From positions 62,001-126,000 of the forward strand of contig NZ_SRRZ01000001.1 in the NCBI RefSeq assembly GCF_013179805.1: 64,000 bases of DNA. The letters are read 5' to 3'. Below, one piece after another: positions 16,331-23,640 of the stretch. Position 1 is the first letter of the stretch; every line of letters starts with the position of its first letter. The translations under genes and the position numbers were made by a program. The stretch comes from Microcoleus asticus IPMA8. GTDB lineage: Bacteria > Cyanobacteriota > Cyanobacteriia > Cyanobacteriales > Microcoleaceae. The notes under the pieces are model-generated. The model was not told the origin of the DNA and did not search any database. It saw only the letters and a list, made by a program, of their open reading frames with translations.

Positions 16331-18460
16331 TTAAGTTCGATCGAGCATTTGAGCTATATCGGCAGGATTTGGCAGCCGAATTGTAGCATATTCTTGGTGA
16401 ATAATCTCAAAAAAACTCTTGACTTTTTTATCGAAACGTGCAAGTCTAAAGTTCTGACTGCGCTGCTGTGCACCAGCTTGAAGTTCTGCTAGCAAATCGG
16501 GATTAACAATTAGTTGATGTGAATGCTGGCACAGTTCCTCAACGGTATTGAACAAAAAGCCCGATCGCCCATGTTCGACAATTTCCGGTTGGCCGCCACC
16601 GTTGAAAACAATCGGAGCACAACTATTTTGCATTGCTTCTACAGTCGCCATCCCGAAATGCTCAAATCTTTGAGGATTGACTTCACCCAAACCGCAGCCG
16701 TGCCAAAATATACTTGCTCTAGCATAAAGCGATTTTACCTCATCGAAGTCAGCATTGACTTTGAGTTCGATCGCCCTTGAATCTTGCTTCAATAAATTCT
16801 GAACAGTCTTTAAATAAGGATTGCGGGGAATGCTGCTACCGGCTAAAATTAGCCGCCATCCTTGAAGTTCTTCGGGATAATCCGCTAGCAAACTGCGGAA
16901 AGCTTTAATTAGTTCAATTTGCTTTTTTGTTCCCCCAGCTTCAAATTGTCCCACCGCCAAAATTATGTTTTCTTTCGGCACTTTAACTGTTGCCATTTCC
17001 ACCGGGGGATAAAGCAGAAAAGTTGGCTTTAAGTTCCAGCGTTTCTCCAACCACTTGACTGTAAATTGACTGTTGGCAATAATAAAAGTGTAATCATCGA
17101 CTGCAAAGTGACGGTTGCGGAAAGTATTGGGAAAGTGGCAGAAAAATACTGAGATTGGCGACAGTGGTTGCACTTTTTCCAGTTGGTTTGCGTTGATAAA
17201 AATATCGTAGTTTTTGCTTTCTCTGGCAATTTCATCAAAGGGATTTTCCATATCCTCCACAATGATGCTGGAATCGATGCACTGCATTGCGCGTTTCTCG
17301 TAAAACGCCAAGGGCATAATTTTAAGTTTGCACTCTGAAAGGTTGAGTCCGTACCACGATTCTAAGTCGGAAATAGCAACTGGTTTGTTGGCGATAAAAG
17401 TAATGTCAAATTCATTTTGTAGCAGCGAGGCGATGGTAGCGACGTATTTTTGACCGCCACCAATAAAATGCAGCCCGTGATCGTAAATGGCGATCGACAT
17501 TTTGCGATCGCCCCGAACTACCTGTAACCGAGAAAAAATGCGATCGACCTTCAGGCGACTGTAAATCACCGCCAACTTTTCTGACAACTGCGGGATTACA
17601 GTTTCGATGATTTCTGGTTTCTGATAATCTAGAAGTTTTTTAATCGCTACAAATAAACTCTCGAACAGCAAATCGTACTGCTTGTTAGTAAAAAAATCTG
17701 AAGTATGAATTCCTTTGACTAATTGCAAAGGTTCGTGTTTCGCTAAATACAAAAACCGATTGCGGTTGCAGAAATACTCGGTAAGTTTGCTGCCTTTACT
17801 CGAACCTCGATACTCGTGATGGGCGATAGCGGCGGGAGTATAAAGCATTTTCCAACCGCGTTTGTGGCAGCGTTTGGCAAACTCTACATCTTCAAAATAC
17901 ATCACAAAATCTTCATCTATCGGCCCGACATCTTCGAGACATTCTCTCCGAAAAAGCACCGCCGCCCAACAAAGCCCTTCGACTTCCCGTTCTGTATCGT
18001 ACTGTCCCGCATCTTTTTCGCCAAAGCCGACATCTTGCCAATAAAAATTAGGTAATTGCTGAATACCTGCGCTGTTAATTCGCCCGTCTTTAAACAACAA
18101 TTTGCCGCTAGTCGCGCCTACTTCTTTATTAGTTTCTAGCCGTTTTACAAGAATCTCTAACCAGCGACTGTCAAGGGTAGCATCGTTATTTAGAAAGCCG
18201 ATATATTGCCCTTTTGCTTCGCTGATACCGAGGTTGAGGGCTTTCGCAAAGTTGTTGGCGGAATTGACAAAAATGCGGACTTTTGGAAATAGTTCGCGTA
18301 GGGAATTAACGGAATCGTCTTGAGAACAATTATCAATTACAATTAAATCTAGCTGCGATTCGGGATACGCAAGTTTTTGTAGAGATTTTAAGCAATCTTT
18401 CGTGTGGCGCAGACCGTTATAGTTGACTATAATTAACGAGCATATTGGCAGTGCAGTCAT
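16331..18460 (-). CDS. Two-domain glycosyltransferase (GT2 fused to GT4-like)
   Basis: The protein has 709 residues. The N-terminal domain (about 1-250) is a GT-A family 2 enzyme of the rhamnosyltransferase kind: SLIIVNYNG, LIVIDNCSQDDS, FLNNDATLD (the metal-binding NND), and YFEDVEFAKRCHKRGW. A linker leads to a GT-B domain (about 320-690) with GGGQKYVATIASLL, LAVGQFEAGGTKKQ, HGCGLGEVNP and an EX7E motif in EHFGMATVEAM. It likely adds two successive sugars, the first possibly rhamnose from dTDP-rhamnose, in line with the RmlA gene nearby; this link is inference. It is in the same orientation as its neighbours. Confidence 0.87.
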   Translation of the reverse strand: MTALPICSLIIVNYNGLRHTKDCLKSLQKLAYPESQLDLIVIDNCSQDDSVNSLRELFPKVRIFVNSANNFAKALNLGISEAKGQYIGFLNNDATLDSRWLEILVKRLETNKEVGATSGKLLFKDGRINSAGIQQLPNFYWQDVGFGEKDAGQYDTEREVEGLCWAAVLFRRECLEDVGPIDEDFVMYFEDVEFAKRCHKRGWKMLYTPAAIAHHEYRGSSKGSKLTEYFCNRNRFLYLAKHEPLQLVKGIHTSDFFTNKQYDLLFESLFVAIKKLLDYQKPEIIETVIPQLSEKLAVIYSRLKVDRIFSRLQVVRGDRKMSIAIYDHGLHFIGGGQKYVATIASLLQNEFDITFIANKPVAISDLESWYGLNLSECKLKIMPLAFYEKRAMQCIDSSIIVEDMENPFDEIARESKNYDIFINANQLEKVQPLSPISVFFCHFPNTFRNRHFAVDDYTFIIANSQFTVKWLEKRWNLKPTFLLYPPVEMATVKVPKENIILAVGQFEAGGTKKQIELIKAFRSLLADYPEELQGWRLILAGSSIPRNPYLKTVQNLLKQDSRAIELKVNADFDEVKSLYARASIFWHGCGLGEVNPQRFEHFGMATVEAMQNSCAPIVFNGGGQPEIVEHGRSGFLFNTVEELCQHSHQLIVNPDLLAELQAGAQQRSQNFRLARFDKKVKSFFEIIHQEYATIRLPNPADIAQMLDRT

Positions 18461-18655
18461 TAGATTTTAGATTTTAGATTTTAGATTTTAGATTGAGTAA
18501 TTGAAGGATTGAAGAATTTTGGATTTTCGATTTGGGATTGAAGAATTTTCGATTTAAAAATTGAAGGATCGAGGAATTTGCGATTTGGAATTTGGGATTT
18601 TAGATTGAGGAATTGAATAATTTTAGATTTTAGATTGAAGCATTGAAGCATTGCT
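18461..18655. repeat. A/T-rich tandem heptamer repeats
   Basis: About 190 bases built from TTTTAGA, GATTTGG and TTGAAGAAT units, starting with five clean TTTTAGA copies. No coding potential or spacer structure is present, so it is not a CRISPR array. It separates the coiled-coil gene from the GT2-GT4 gene downstream of it. Confidence 0.75.
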
Positions 18656-18710
18656 CTCGCGACTGAATCGGAGGGGTGCGACCAAATTATTTTGGGTCAT
18701 CTTTGATGCT

Positions 18711-19244
18711 TTATTGTTGTTGATCGAGCAATTGAGCGGTAATCTTCTCTAAAATAGCAGTATGTTGCTGCTGCACTGCTTTAATTTGCTCTATTTCAGA
18801 CTGAAAAGTTGCGATCGCATTTTGTTGAGTCTCAAGCTGTGCTGTAACTTCGGGATATCCGCTGCTGAATTCCTCTTGAATTTTTTTCTCTAGGCTTTGT
18901 TGATTTTCTTGCAATTTTTGCAATTGAATGCTCAATGTTTGAACGACGCGGGTATTAGCAAAATTGTAAATTACTTGTCGTTCAAGTACGGGTCTGAGCA
19001 ATTTTCGGACTATTTTTCTAACTGCAATTACTGCCGAACCCAGCCGTCTTTGGTAAGAGGTAATTGGTATGTTATAAATGTCGAAACCCGCCTTTAAAAG
19101 GGCGATGTCTTCGTCATCTTCATTTTGGGCGATCGCACTATTTTCTGTTCCCAGCAGCGACGGCTCAGCAATACCAATTCGCGGCTCCAAAGTTTGCCGC
19201 AATCTATCTATGATTTGTTGAGTTGGTATTTCTTCGTACTGCAA
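18711..19244 (-). CDS. Coiled-coil protein of the polysaccharide block
   Basis: The 177-residue protein has an acidic start, a segment FDIYNIPITSYQRRLGSAV with RKLLRPVLERQVIYNFANTRVV (about 60-112), and a Gln/Glu-rich coiled coil (about 112-177). The middle segment resembles one found before glycosyltransferase or methyltransferase domains in cyanobacterial polysaccharide clusters, so this may be a detached partner domain. The start is set at TTG 19244, because AAAGGAGAGG lies just upstream, whereas a longer frame to 19388 reads through two copies of the AACAGGCATCTTG repeat (giving QDACS twice) and is probably untranslated. Function is unknown. Confidence 0.65.
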   Translation of the reverse strand: MQYEEIPTQQIIDRLRQTLEPRIGIAEPSLLGTENSAIAQNEDDEDIALLKAGFDIYNIPITSYQRRLGSAVIAVRKIVRKLLRPVLERQVIYNFANTRVVQTLSIQLQKLQENQQSLEKKIQEEFSSGYPEVTAQLETQQNAIATFQSEIEQIKAVQQQHTAILEKITAQLLDQQQ

Positions 19245-19436
19245 ACTTTCCTCTCCTTTAGATAACTTAGTATGACTTATTATGGAACAGGCATCTTGGC
19301 TGCTTGAATAATAATTGTAACTAATTGTGGAACAGGCATCTTGGCTGTTCAAGGGCGGGCCGGATGCCCACCCCACAATAAAATTCATCTCTTGTTAAAT
19401 CAGGATTATTGCTTCTGATATTGGCAATATCTCAAT

Positions 19437-20510
19437 TTAAGCTAACTCAATTTGACTGTCATCACCAATCATAAACCGCAGAGCTTTTGGACGAGCCGGT
19501 GCATTGGTGAGTTGAGCTCGCTGCCCGATCACGCTGTCAACAATTCGCTGGTGAATGCCAACTATTTTTGCCCCTTGCAATATTACACTGTGTTCGATGT
19601 CAGCATCAATCATCGTCACGCGATCGGCAATACTGCTGTAAGGCCCAATAAAGCAATTTTCAATGCGGCAATTTTCCCCAATTACCACTGGGCCGCGAAC
19701 TGTAGAATTAATGATTTCCGTTCCTTCGCCTATTTGGACTCGTCCGATAATTTGACTTTTTGCGTCTACTTTTAATTCAGTTGAAGCTACGATACGGCTA
19801 TCTAAAATGATTTGGTTTGCACTCAGCAAATCGTCTTTTTTCCCCGTATCCAGCCACCAACCCTCTAAATTGCAGGCTTCTACCTGTTTTTCCTGATTCA
19901 TGAGCTGTTGAATAGCGTCTGTAATTTCCAGTTCGCCGCGGGCAGAGGGTTGAATTTGATCGATCGCTTCGTGAATAGTAGGAGCAAAAAAGTAAATCCC
20001 CACCAGTGCTAAATTCGATGGCGGAACTTGTGGTTTTTCTACTAACTCCAAAACTCTTCCTTTCTCATCAACTTTTGCCACACCGAAAGCAGAGGGATTG
20101 GGAACGGGACGCAGCAAAATCAGAGCGTCTAGTTTTTGCTTGTTAAAAATTTCTAAAAACGGATCTAGCTGATTCTCAATTAAGTTATCTCCCAAATACA
20201 TAATAAAGGGAGAATCGCCCAAAAATGGTCTAGCAACTTTCACCGCGTGAGCGAGACCCGCCGGCTCTGCTTGCAAGATATAAGTAATTTTTGCACCGAA
20301 GCGAGATCCATCTCCCGTTTTCGTCTTCACCTCTTCCCCGGTTTCGGGACTAATAATAATCCCAATATCCGTAATCCCAGCCGCCACAATTCCTTCAATT
20401 CCGTACCACAGTATCGGCTTATTTGCTACAGGAACCAATTGCTTAGCACCTGTATAGGTGAGGGGACGCAAGCGTGTTCCTTTGCCGCCAGAGAGGATGA
20501 GTGCTTTCAT
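19437..20510 (-). CDS. rmlA: Glucose-1-phosphate thymidylyltransferase, long form
   Basis: This 357-residue nucleotidyltransferase begins with LILSGGKGTRLRPLT, the nucleotide-binding signature, with PVANKPI and YLGDNL following. The C-terminal third (about 240-357) is a left-handed beta-helix of hexapeptide units such as IIGRVQIGEGTEI and VVIGENCRIENC. This is the RmlA-long architecture. It makes dTDP-glucose (or a related nucleotide sugar), the first step toward dTDP-rhamnose. It is the most upstream gene of the leftward polysaccharide run and would supply donor to the glycosyltransferases there. rmlB, C and D are not in the window. Confidence 0.88.
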   Translation of the reverse strand: MKALILSGGKGTRLRPLTYTGAKQLVPVANKPILWYGIEGIVAAGITDIGIIISPETGEEVKTKTGDGSRFGAKITYILQAEPAGLAHAVKVARPFLGDSPFIMYLGDNLIENQLDPFLEIFNKQKLDALILLRPVPNPSAFGVAKVDEKGRVLELVEKPQVPPSNLALVGIYFFAPTIHEAIDQIQPSARGELEITDAIQQLMNQEKQVEACNLEGWWLDTGKKDDLLSANQIILDSRIVASTELKVDAKSQIIGRVQIGEGTEIINSTVRGPVVIGENCRIENCFIGPYSSIADRVTMIDADIEHSVILQGAKIVGIHQRIVDSVIGQRAQLTNAPARPKALRFMIGDDSQIELA

Positions 20511-20795
20511 TGGGTGAACTCTGAGTTATCCTTTAGGGTTTGCGGTGCTGGCTTGATTTGCCGGCACTTGTTCGCTCTTGTTGATTTTAAAGCACCGCTA
20601 CCCCGCTGGCAATAGTTGCCGTGTCTGATGATACAAATTATTTATGCCGATCGAGCTTTTATAGTCTTGGAGGCATAGAGTGTCAGGAACCAGGTTTCTT
20701 GCCGAAGAAAGCACCTAAAAGCTGAGGTTTTTTGTCAATAAACCCGGTTTCTCAAGGTTGCGAGTCCACCCGTCCAGATTTAATTGCGTACCGTT
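20511..20795. other. Intergenic region with GAAACCCGGTTTC-type repeats
   Basis: No gene is seen. It contains AACCAGGTTTCTTG (about 20686) and AAACCCGGTTTCTC (20740-20753), members of a dispersed repeat also at 35311, 37961, 38013 and 59579. Confidence 0.6.
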
Positions 20796-21506
20796 TTAAT
20801 AGCGGCCGTATCGGGCAATCAATTGATTACCACTATTGTTTTGATTTGTCAACCAAGCCCACATCTGATCGCCCCGACAAAAATGCCACCATTCGTTAGG
20901 ATGCTGCTGAAAACCCGCATTTATCATCGCATTTTTTAAGATTTGCCTGTGACGGTGATATTGCTGTTCTTGTGGGTGATTGCTGTTAGCAAAATAATCT
21001 GGATAAGAACGTTCTGATATTTCATCAATCGGAGAACCCATATCAATTGGCCGATTATTTTTATCCGCTAAAGTTACATCTAAAGCAGCACCTGTACTGT
21101 GAGGGGGAGGTGTCGCGCGATCGAGGCTCGGTACTGCCCAAAATTGATATACGTGTTCTATAATTACTTGGCGTTTGTCTTCGGAAACTGGAAATTCGCA
21201 GCCTTGAGCTAGGGCAATTTGATTGAAAGTATAATCTACCATAAATTGCTGGACTTCGACCGGCCGATAAGCGTCAAATATCAGAATTTTCCAATTTTGA
21301 TAATTTTGCTGTAGCTCAGTTTGAGCGACGATCAAACTATCTACAACTCCTTGCCGCAAATAGTAAGGCGAATCTGCTTTGCTGTTGTGATAGGGAGCAC
21401 CCAAGTTTTGATAAGGGTGCGGGATTTCAAAGGCAAAATGTTCTGGTGGAATGGGGACTAAAGGTTCGCCGCATTCGTCGATCGCTATTTGCTGGTATGG
21501 TTTCAT
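20796..21506 (-). CDS. VanX-like D-Ala-D-Ala dipeptidase
   Basis: This 236-residue zinc peptidase of family M15D has the metal-site motifs SxHxxGxAxD (HSTGAALDVTL) and EWWHF, plus IFDAYRPVEVQQFM, where the Arg stabilises the transition state. It should hydrolyse D-alanyl-D-alanine dipeptide. There is no vanH or vanA partner and no signal peptide, so a role in recycling cell-wall dipeptide or breaking down small D-peptides is more likely than glycopeptide resistance; that is inference. The length is close to other cyanobacterial members. Confidence 0.88.
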   Translation of the reverse strand: MKPYQQIAIDECGEPLVPIPPEHFAFEIPHPYQNLGAPYHNSKADSPYYLRQGVVDSLIVAQTELQQNYQNWKILIFDAYRPVEVQQFMVDYTFNQIALAQGCEFPVSEDKRQVIIEHVYQFWAVPSLDRATPPPHSTGAALDVTLADKNNRPIDMGSPIDEISERSYPDYFANSNHPQEQQYHRHRQILKNAMINAGFQQHPNEWWHFCRGDQMWAWLTNQNNSGNQLIARYGRY

Positions 21507-21551
21507 ATCAAGGTGTTACCCTACTTTATGATTACTGATGAACTACCCTAC

Positions 21552-21776
21552 TCAGTATATGCTTTTCTCTTGAGTCAGCCGCGCTGCACATAGCAAAGCA
21601 GCTAGAATATCCTCATGTTGTAAATCTTCATAGTCATCTATAATTTCTTTAGCATTCATACCAGAACTGAGTAATTCAAGAATTAACTCGAATGGATATC
21701 AGAGACTGCGAATACATGGTTTTTCGTGACAGATATTTGGATGGAGTGTGATGCGCTGCAAAAGTTGGTCTTCCAT
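21552..21776 (-). pseudogene. DUF433 antitoxin-like gene with a premature stop
   Basis: On the minus strand an ATG at 21776 opens MEDQLLQRITLHPNICHEKP followed by CIRSL, then a TGA at 21699-21701 (codon 26). The same frame continues without any shift as YPFELILELLSSGMNAKEII and ends at a TGA at 21552, giving the full roughly 74-residue DUF433 pattern. DUF433 proteins normally read CIRGxRxPV here, so a single CGA to TGA change would explain the stop. DUF433 proteins are often paired with DUF5615 PIN-like toxins; no such partner is seen beside it. It is probably a decayed remnant. Confidence 0.75.
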
Positions 21777-21840
21777 ATTTTAGGAGCAAATATTAAATAT
21801 ATCCTAACCTAAAGACTGTAGCTTTCGAGCGGTTTTTAGT

Positions 21841-21878
21841 AAGGACTTTAGTGCTTTCAATCTCCATCTAAAGTCCTT
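21841..21878 (-). terminator. Hairpin downstream of the methyltransferase gene
   Basis: AAGGACTTTAG (21841-21851) pairs perfectly with CTAAAGTCCTT (21868-21878), 15 bases past the stop of the leftward methyltransferase gene. It belongs to the GGACTTAAGTCC palindrome family of the window. It may act as terminator for that gene. Confidence 0.45.
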
Positions 21879-21893
21879 AAATGCCAAAAAATC

Positions 21894-22556
21894 CTAACTT
21901 TGGCGGTAAGCAACTACCGCATAAAAAGGATCGCCGCTTCCTATGCGCAGCATTTGCATAAAACTAGGCAAGTTAGGCTTGCGAACTATTACTTCCGGCT
22001 TGCTAAATCCGGGTATATTCGCTCCTTTGACAGAATCAAAGTAACTCTTGACTAATTCTACCCGATCGCCCTCCGAACCTTCCCGCCAAGCCGCGATCGC
22101 CTTTTGATAAAACATCCGGTTGGAAAAGCTCACAATTGCTACGCCACCTGGCTTCAATATCCGGTGAATCTCGGCAAAAATCGCATCCGGGTGTTGCAAA
22201 TACTGTACCGAAACGCAGTTGACAACAGCGTCAAACTCTGCATCCGGCAGCGGCAATTTGGGATTTGCGTTCAAATCTTGCACGAAATAATGATTTAGTC
22301 TGGGATTTTTTGCCAACTCTTCTTCATTCATGCCGTGCCCTTCAACATGGGCAAATTGCATCTCGTTGGGGAAGTGAGAAACCCAACTGCTCATCATATC
22401 AAAAATCCGAGTATTCGGTTTCAGCCGTTCCCGATATAAATCCGTTAGTTGCTGAATAAATCCATCGTCTACGTGAGTCACAAACCGGGGATAGGAATAG
22501 AACAAATTGTCGTCGGTGTCGTCTAACTTAGTGCGTTTGTCGGCTGGAAGCAACAT
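21894..22556 (-). CDS. SAM-dependent class I methyltransferase
   Basis: The protein has 220 residues. The class I fold is recognisable from IFDMMSSWVSHFP (motif I region), FDAVVNCVSVQYLQHPDAIF (motif II) and ILKPGGVAIVSFSNRMF (motif III), the arrangement seen in the UbiE/Methyltransf_11 type. The Gly-rich part of motif I is atypical (DMMSSW rather than GxGxG), as in a known cyanobacterial and plant subgroup. The ATG at 22556 is preferred to the in-frame TTG at 22571. The substrate cannot be inferred; no biosynthetic partner is adjacent. Confidence 0.82.
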   Translation of the reverse strand: MLLPADKRTKLDDTDDNLFYSYPRFVTHVDDGFIQQLTDLYRERLKPNTRIFDMMSSWVSHFPNEMQFAHVEGHGMNEEELAKNPRLNHYFVQDLNANPKLPLPDAEFDAVVNCVSVQYLQHPDAIFAEIHRILKPGGVAIVSFSNRMFYQKAIAAWREGSEGDRVELVKSYFDSVKGANIPGFSKPEVIVRKPNLPSFMQMLRIGSGDPFYAVVAYRQS

Positions 22557-23006
22557 AAATTCTGATCGCAAACTAGATTTACCCTTTCTAGTTTAAGAAA
22601 AATTAAGAAATGTAAACACACCTCGCAGGGCGGACATCCGGCACTCGGGTGATGGTCAGAGTGCGATCGACAATCCTATGGAAAGCTACACATCCTCCGC
22701 AGCGCCACAGTCTGCGAGTCCACCCGCGAGTAAGCCAGGGACTTAAGTCCCTGGCTTACAGCTAAAGTCTACTTTAAGTGGACTAAACAGCAGTGGCAGT
22801 CTCGATCGAACGATCGAGCATCCCATCAGTTAAGCTTGAATTTTTTAGTCAGTTTCAACCGAATTCAGCTTTTAGCCTGGGACTTAAGTCCCAGGGGGAT
22901 TCCCGGTTTTAGCATAGCTGTCGACCTCAAAAAATCTGCTTGCGCCCCCTTGACAACACCAAAAATATATCCTACTCTAATAATACGAACGCTAACTAAT
23001 AAACCT
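22557..23006. other. Intergenic region with perfect palindromes
   Basis: No gene is seen. A 30-base perfect palindrome without loop spans 22730-22759 (GTAAGCCAGGGACTT and its complement) and a 20-base one spans 22876-22895 (CCTGGGACTTAAGTCCCAGG). Both share GGGACTTAAGTCCC. The marR promoter lies at the right end. Confidence 0.75.
22950..22978 (+). promoter_or_regulatory. Predicted promoter of the marR-emrA pair
   Basis: A perfect TTGACA (22950-22955) is followed after 17 bases by TACTCT (22973-22978), about 30 bases before the marR ATG. The adjoining AATAATACGAACGCT at 22979-22993 resembles the tandem repeats before the next gene and may be an operator. Confidence 0.5.
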
Positions 23007-23477
23007 ATGGTTATTACATCCACTGTCGATCGCATAAATCTAGCTCAGTGGCACGACGTTCTCGCCCCGCACAGCCTGGGCTACCGTCTCAAACTTCTGG
23101 CACAGCTAGGCAGTCGCAGGCTGCAAGAGGTACTTGAACCCTTTGGATTGACACCTTTTCACTGGCTGGTACTGTGCTGCTTGTGGCAAGAAGACGGTTT
23201 GCCGACTTCCAGCATTGGCGACAAACTGCAACAGGTAGGCGGGACGCTGACAGGCGTGATCGATCGCATGGAAGAAAGAGGCCTAGTCCGCCGGGAGAGA
23301 GACACCCGCGATCGCCGCATTTGGCGCATTTGGCTGACAGACTCCGGTACGGAACTGCAAGAGGTATTGCCCCCGCTGGTAGCTAAAATCAGAGATCGAG
23401 CTGTCGAGGGCTTTCCACAGGCCGATCGAGAACTTTTTTCCCAACTGATCGATCGAGCGATCCTGAATCTTTCCTAA
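23007..23477 (+). CDS. MarR family transcriptional regulator
   Basis: This 156-residue winged-helix regulator has helices LTPFHWLVLCCLWQEDGLPT, recognition region VGGTLTGVIDRMEERGLVRR and the wing RERDTRDRRIWRIWLTDSG, whose DxRxxxIxLT core is typical of MarR. The ATG at 23007 is chosen because it lies just after a promoter match and gives normal family length; the frame extends upstream through non-conserved palindromic sequence. It is followed by an EmrA/HlyD adaptor gene, a standard MarR target, and similar repeat motifs lie before both genes, suggesting autoregulation and control of efflux. The inducing ligand is unknown. Confidence 0.9.
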   Translation: MVITSTVDRINLAQWHDVLAPHSLGYRLKLLAQLGSRRLQEVLEPFGLTPFHWLVLCCLWQEDGLPTSSIGDKLQQVGGTLTGVIDRMEERGLVRRERDTRDRRIWRIWLTDSGTELQEVLPPLVAKIRDRAVEGFPQADRELFSQLIDRAILNLS

Positions 23478-23545
23478 ACCGACAAATCAATCTTTTGAGT
23501 GAAGTGCAGCAGCATCTACCTCCAGTACATTACAAATAACCGCAA

Positions 23546-23625
23546 AATACTACGCACTCTTAAAAAAAGCCGTCTTACTAAATAAATACTACGTACCCTA
23601 AACAAACGACATCTTACTAAAGTAT
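23546..23625 (+). promoter_or_regulatory. Two tandem 40-bp repeats before emrA, candidate MarR operators
   Basis: Copies 23546-23585 and 23586-23625 align without gaps at 32 of 40 positions and share AATACTACG and TCTTACTAAA. The first 15 bases also match 22979-22993 before marR at 12 of 15 positions. Position immediately before the ribosome site of the efflux gene suggests a regulator-binding array; this is inferred. Confidence 0.55.
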
Positions 23626-23640
23626 CAGGAGTCAAATATC

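Noticed and set aside
18461..18655. Possible CRISPR array
   Set aside because: Units are 7-9 bases, contiguous and AT-rich with no spacers; no cas genes anywhere in the window.
20796..21506. Glycopeptide resistance determinant
   Set aside because: VanX-like peptidase without vanH, vanA or vanRS nearby; probably dipeptide metabolism.
23546..23625. Possible CRISPR fragment
   Set aside because: Two 40-bp copies abut directly with no spacer; better explained as operator repeats.
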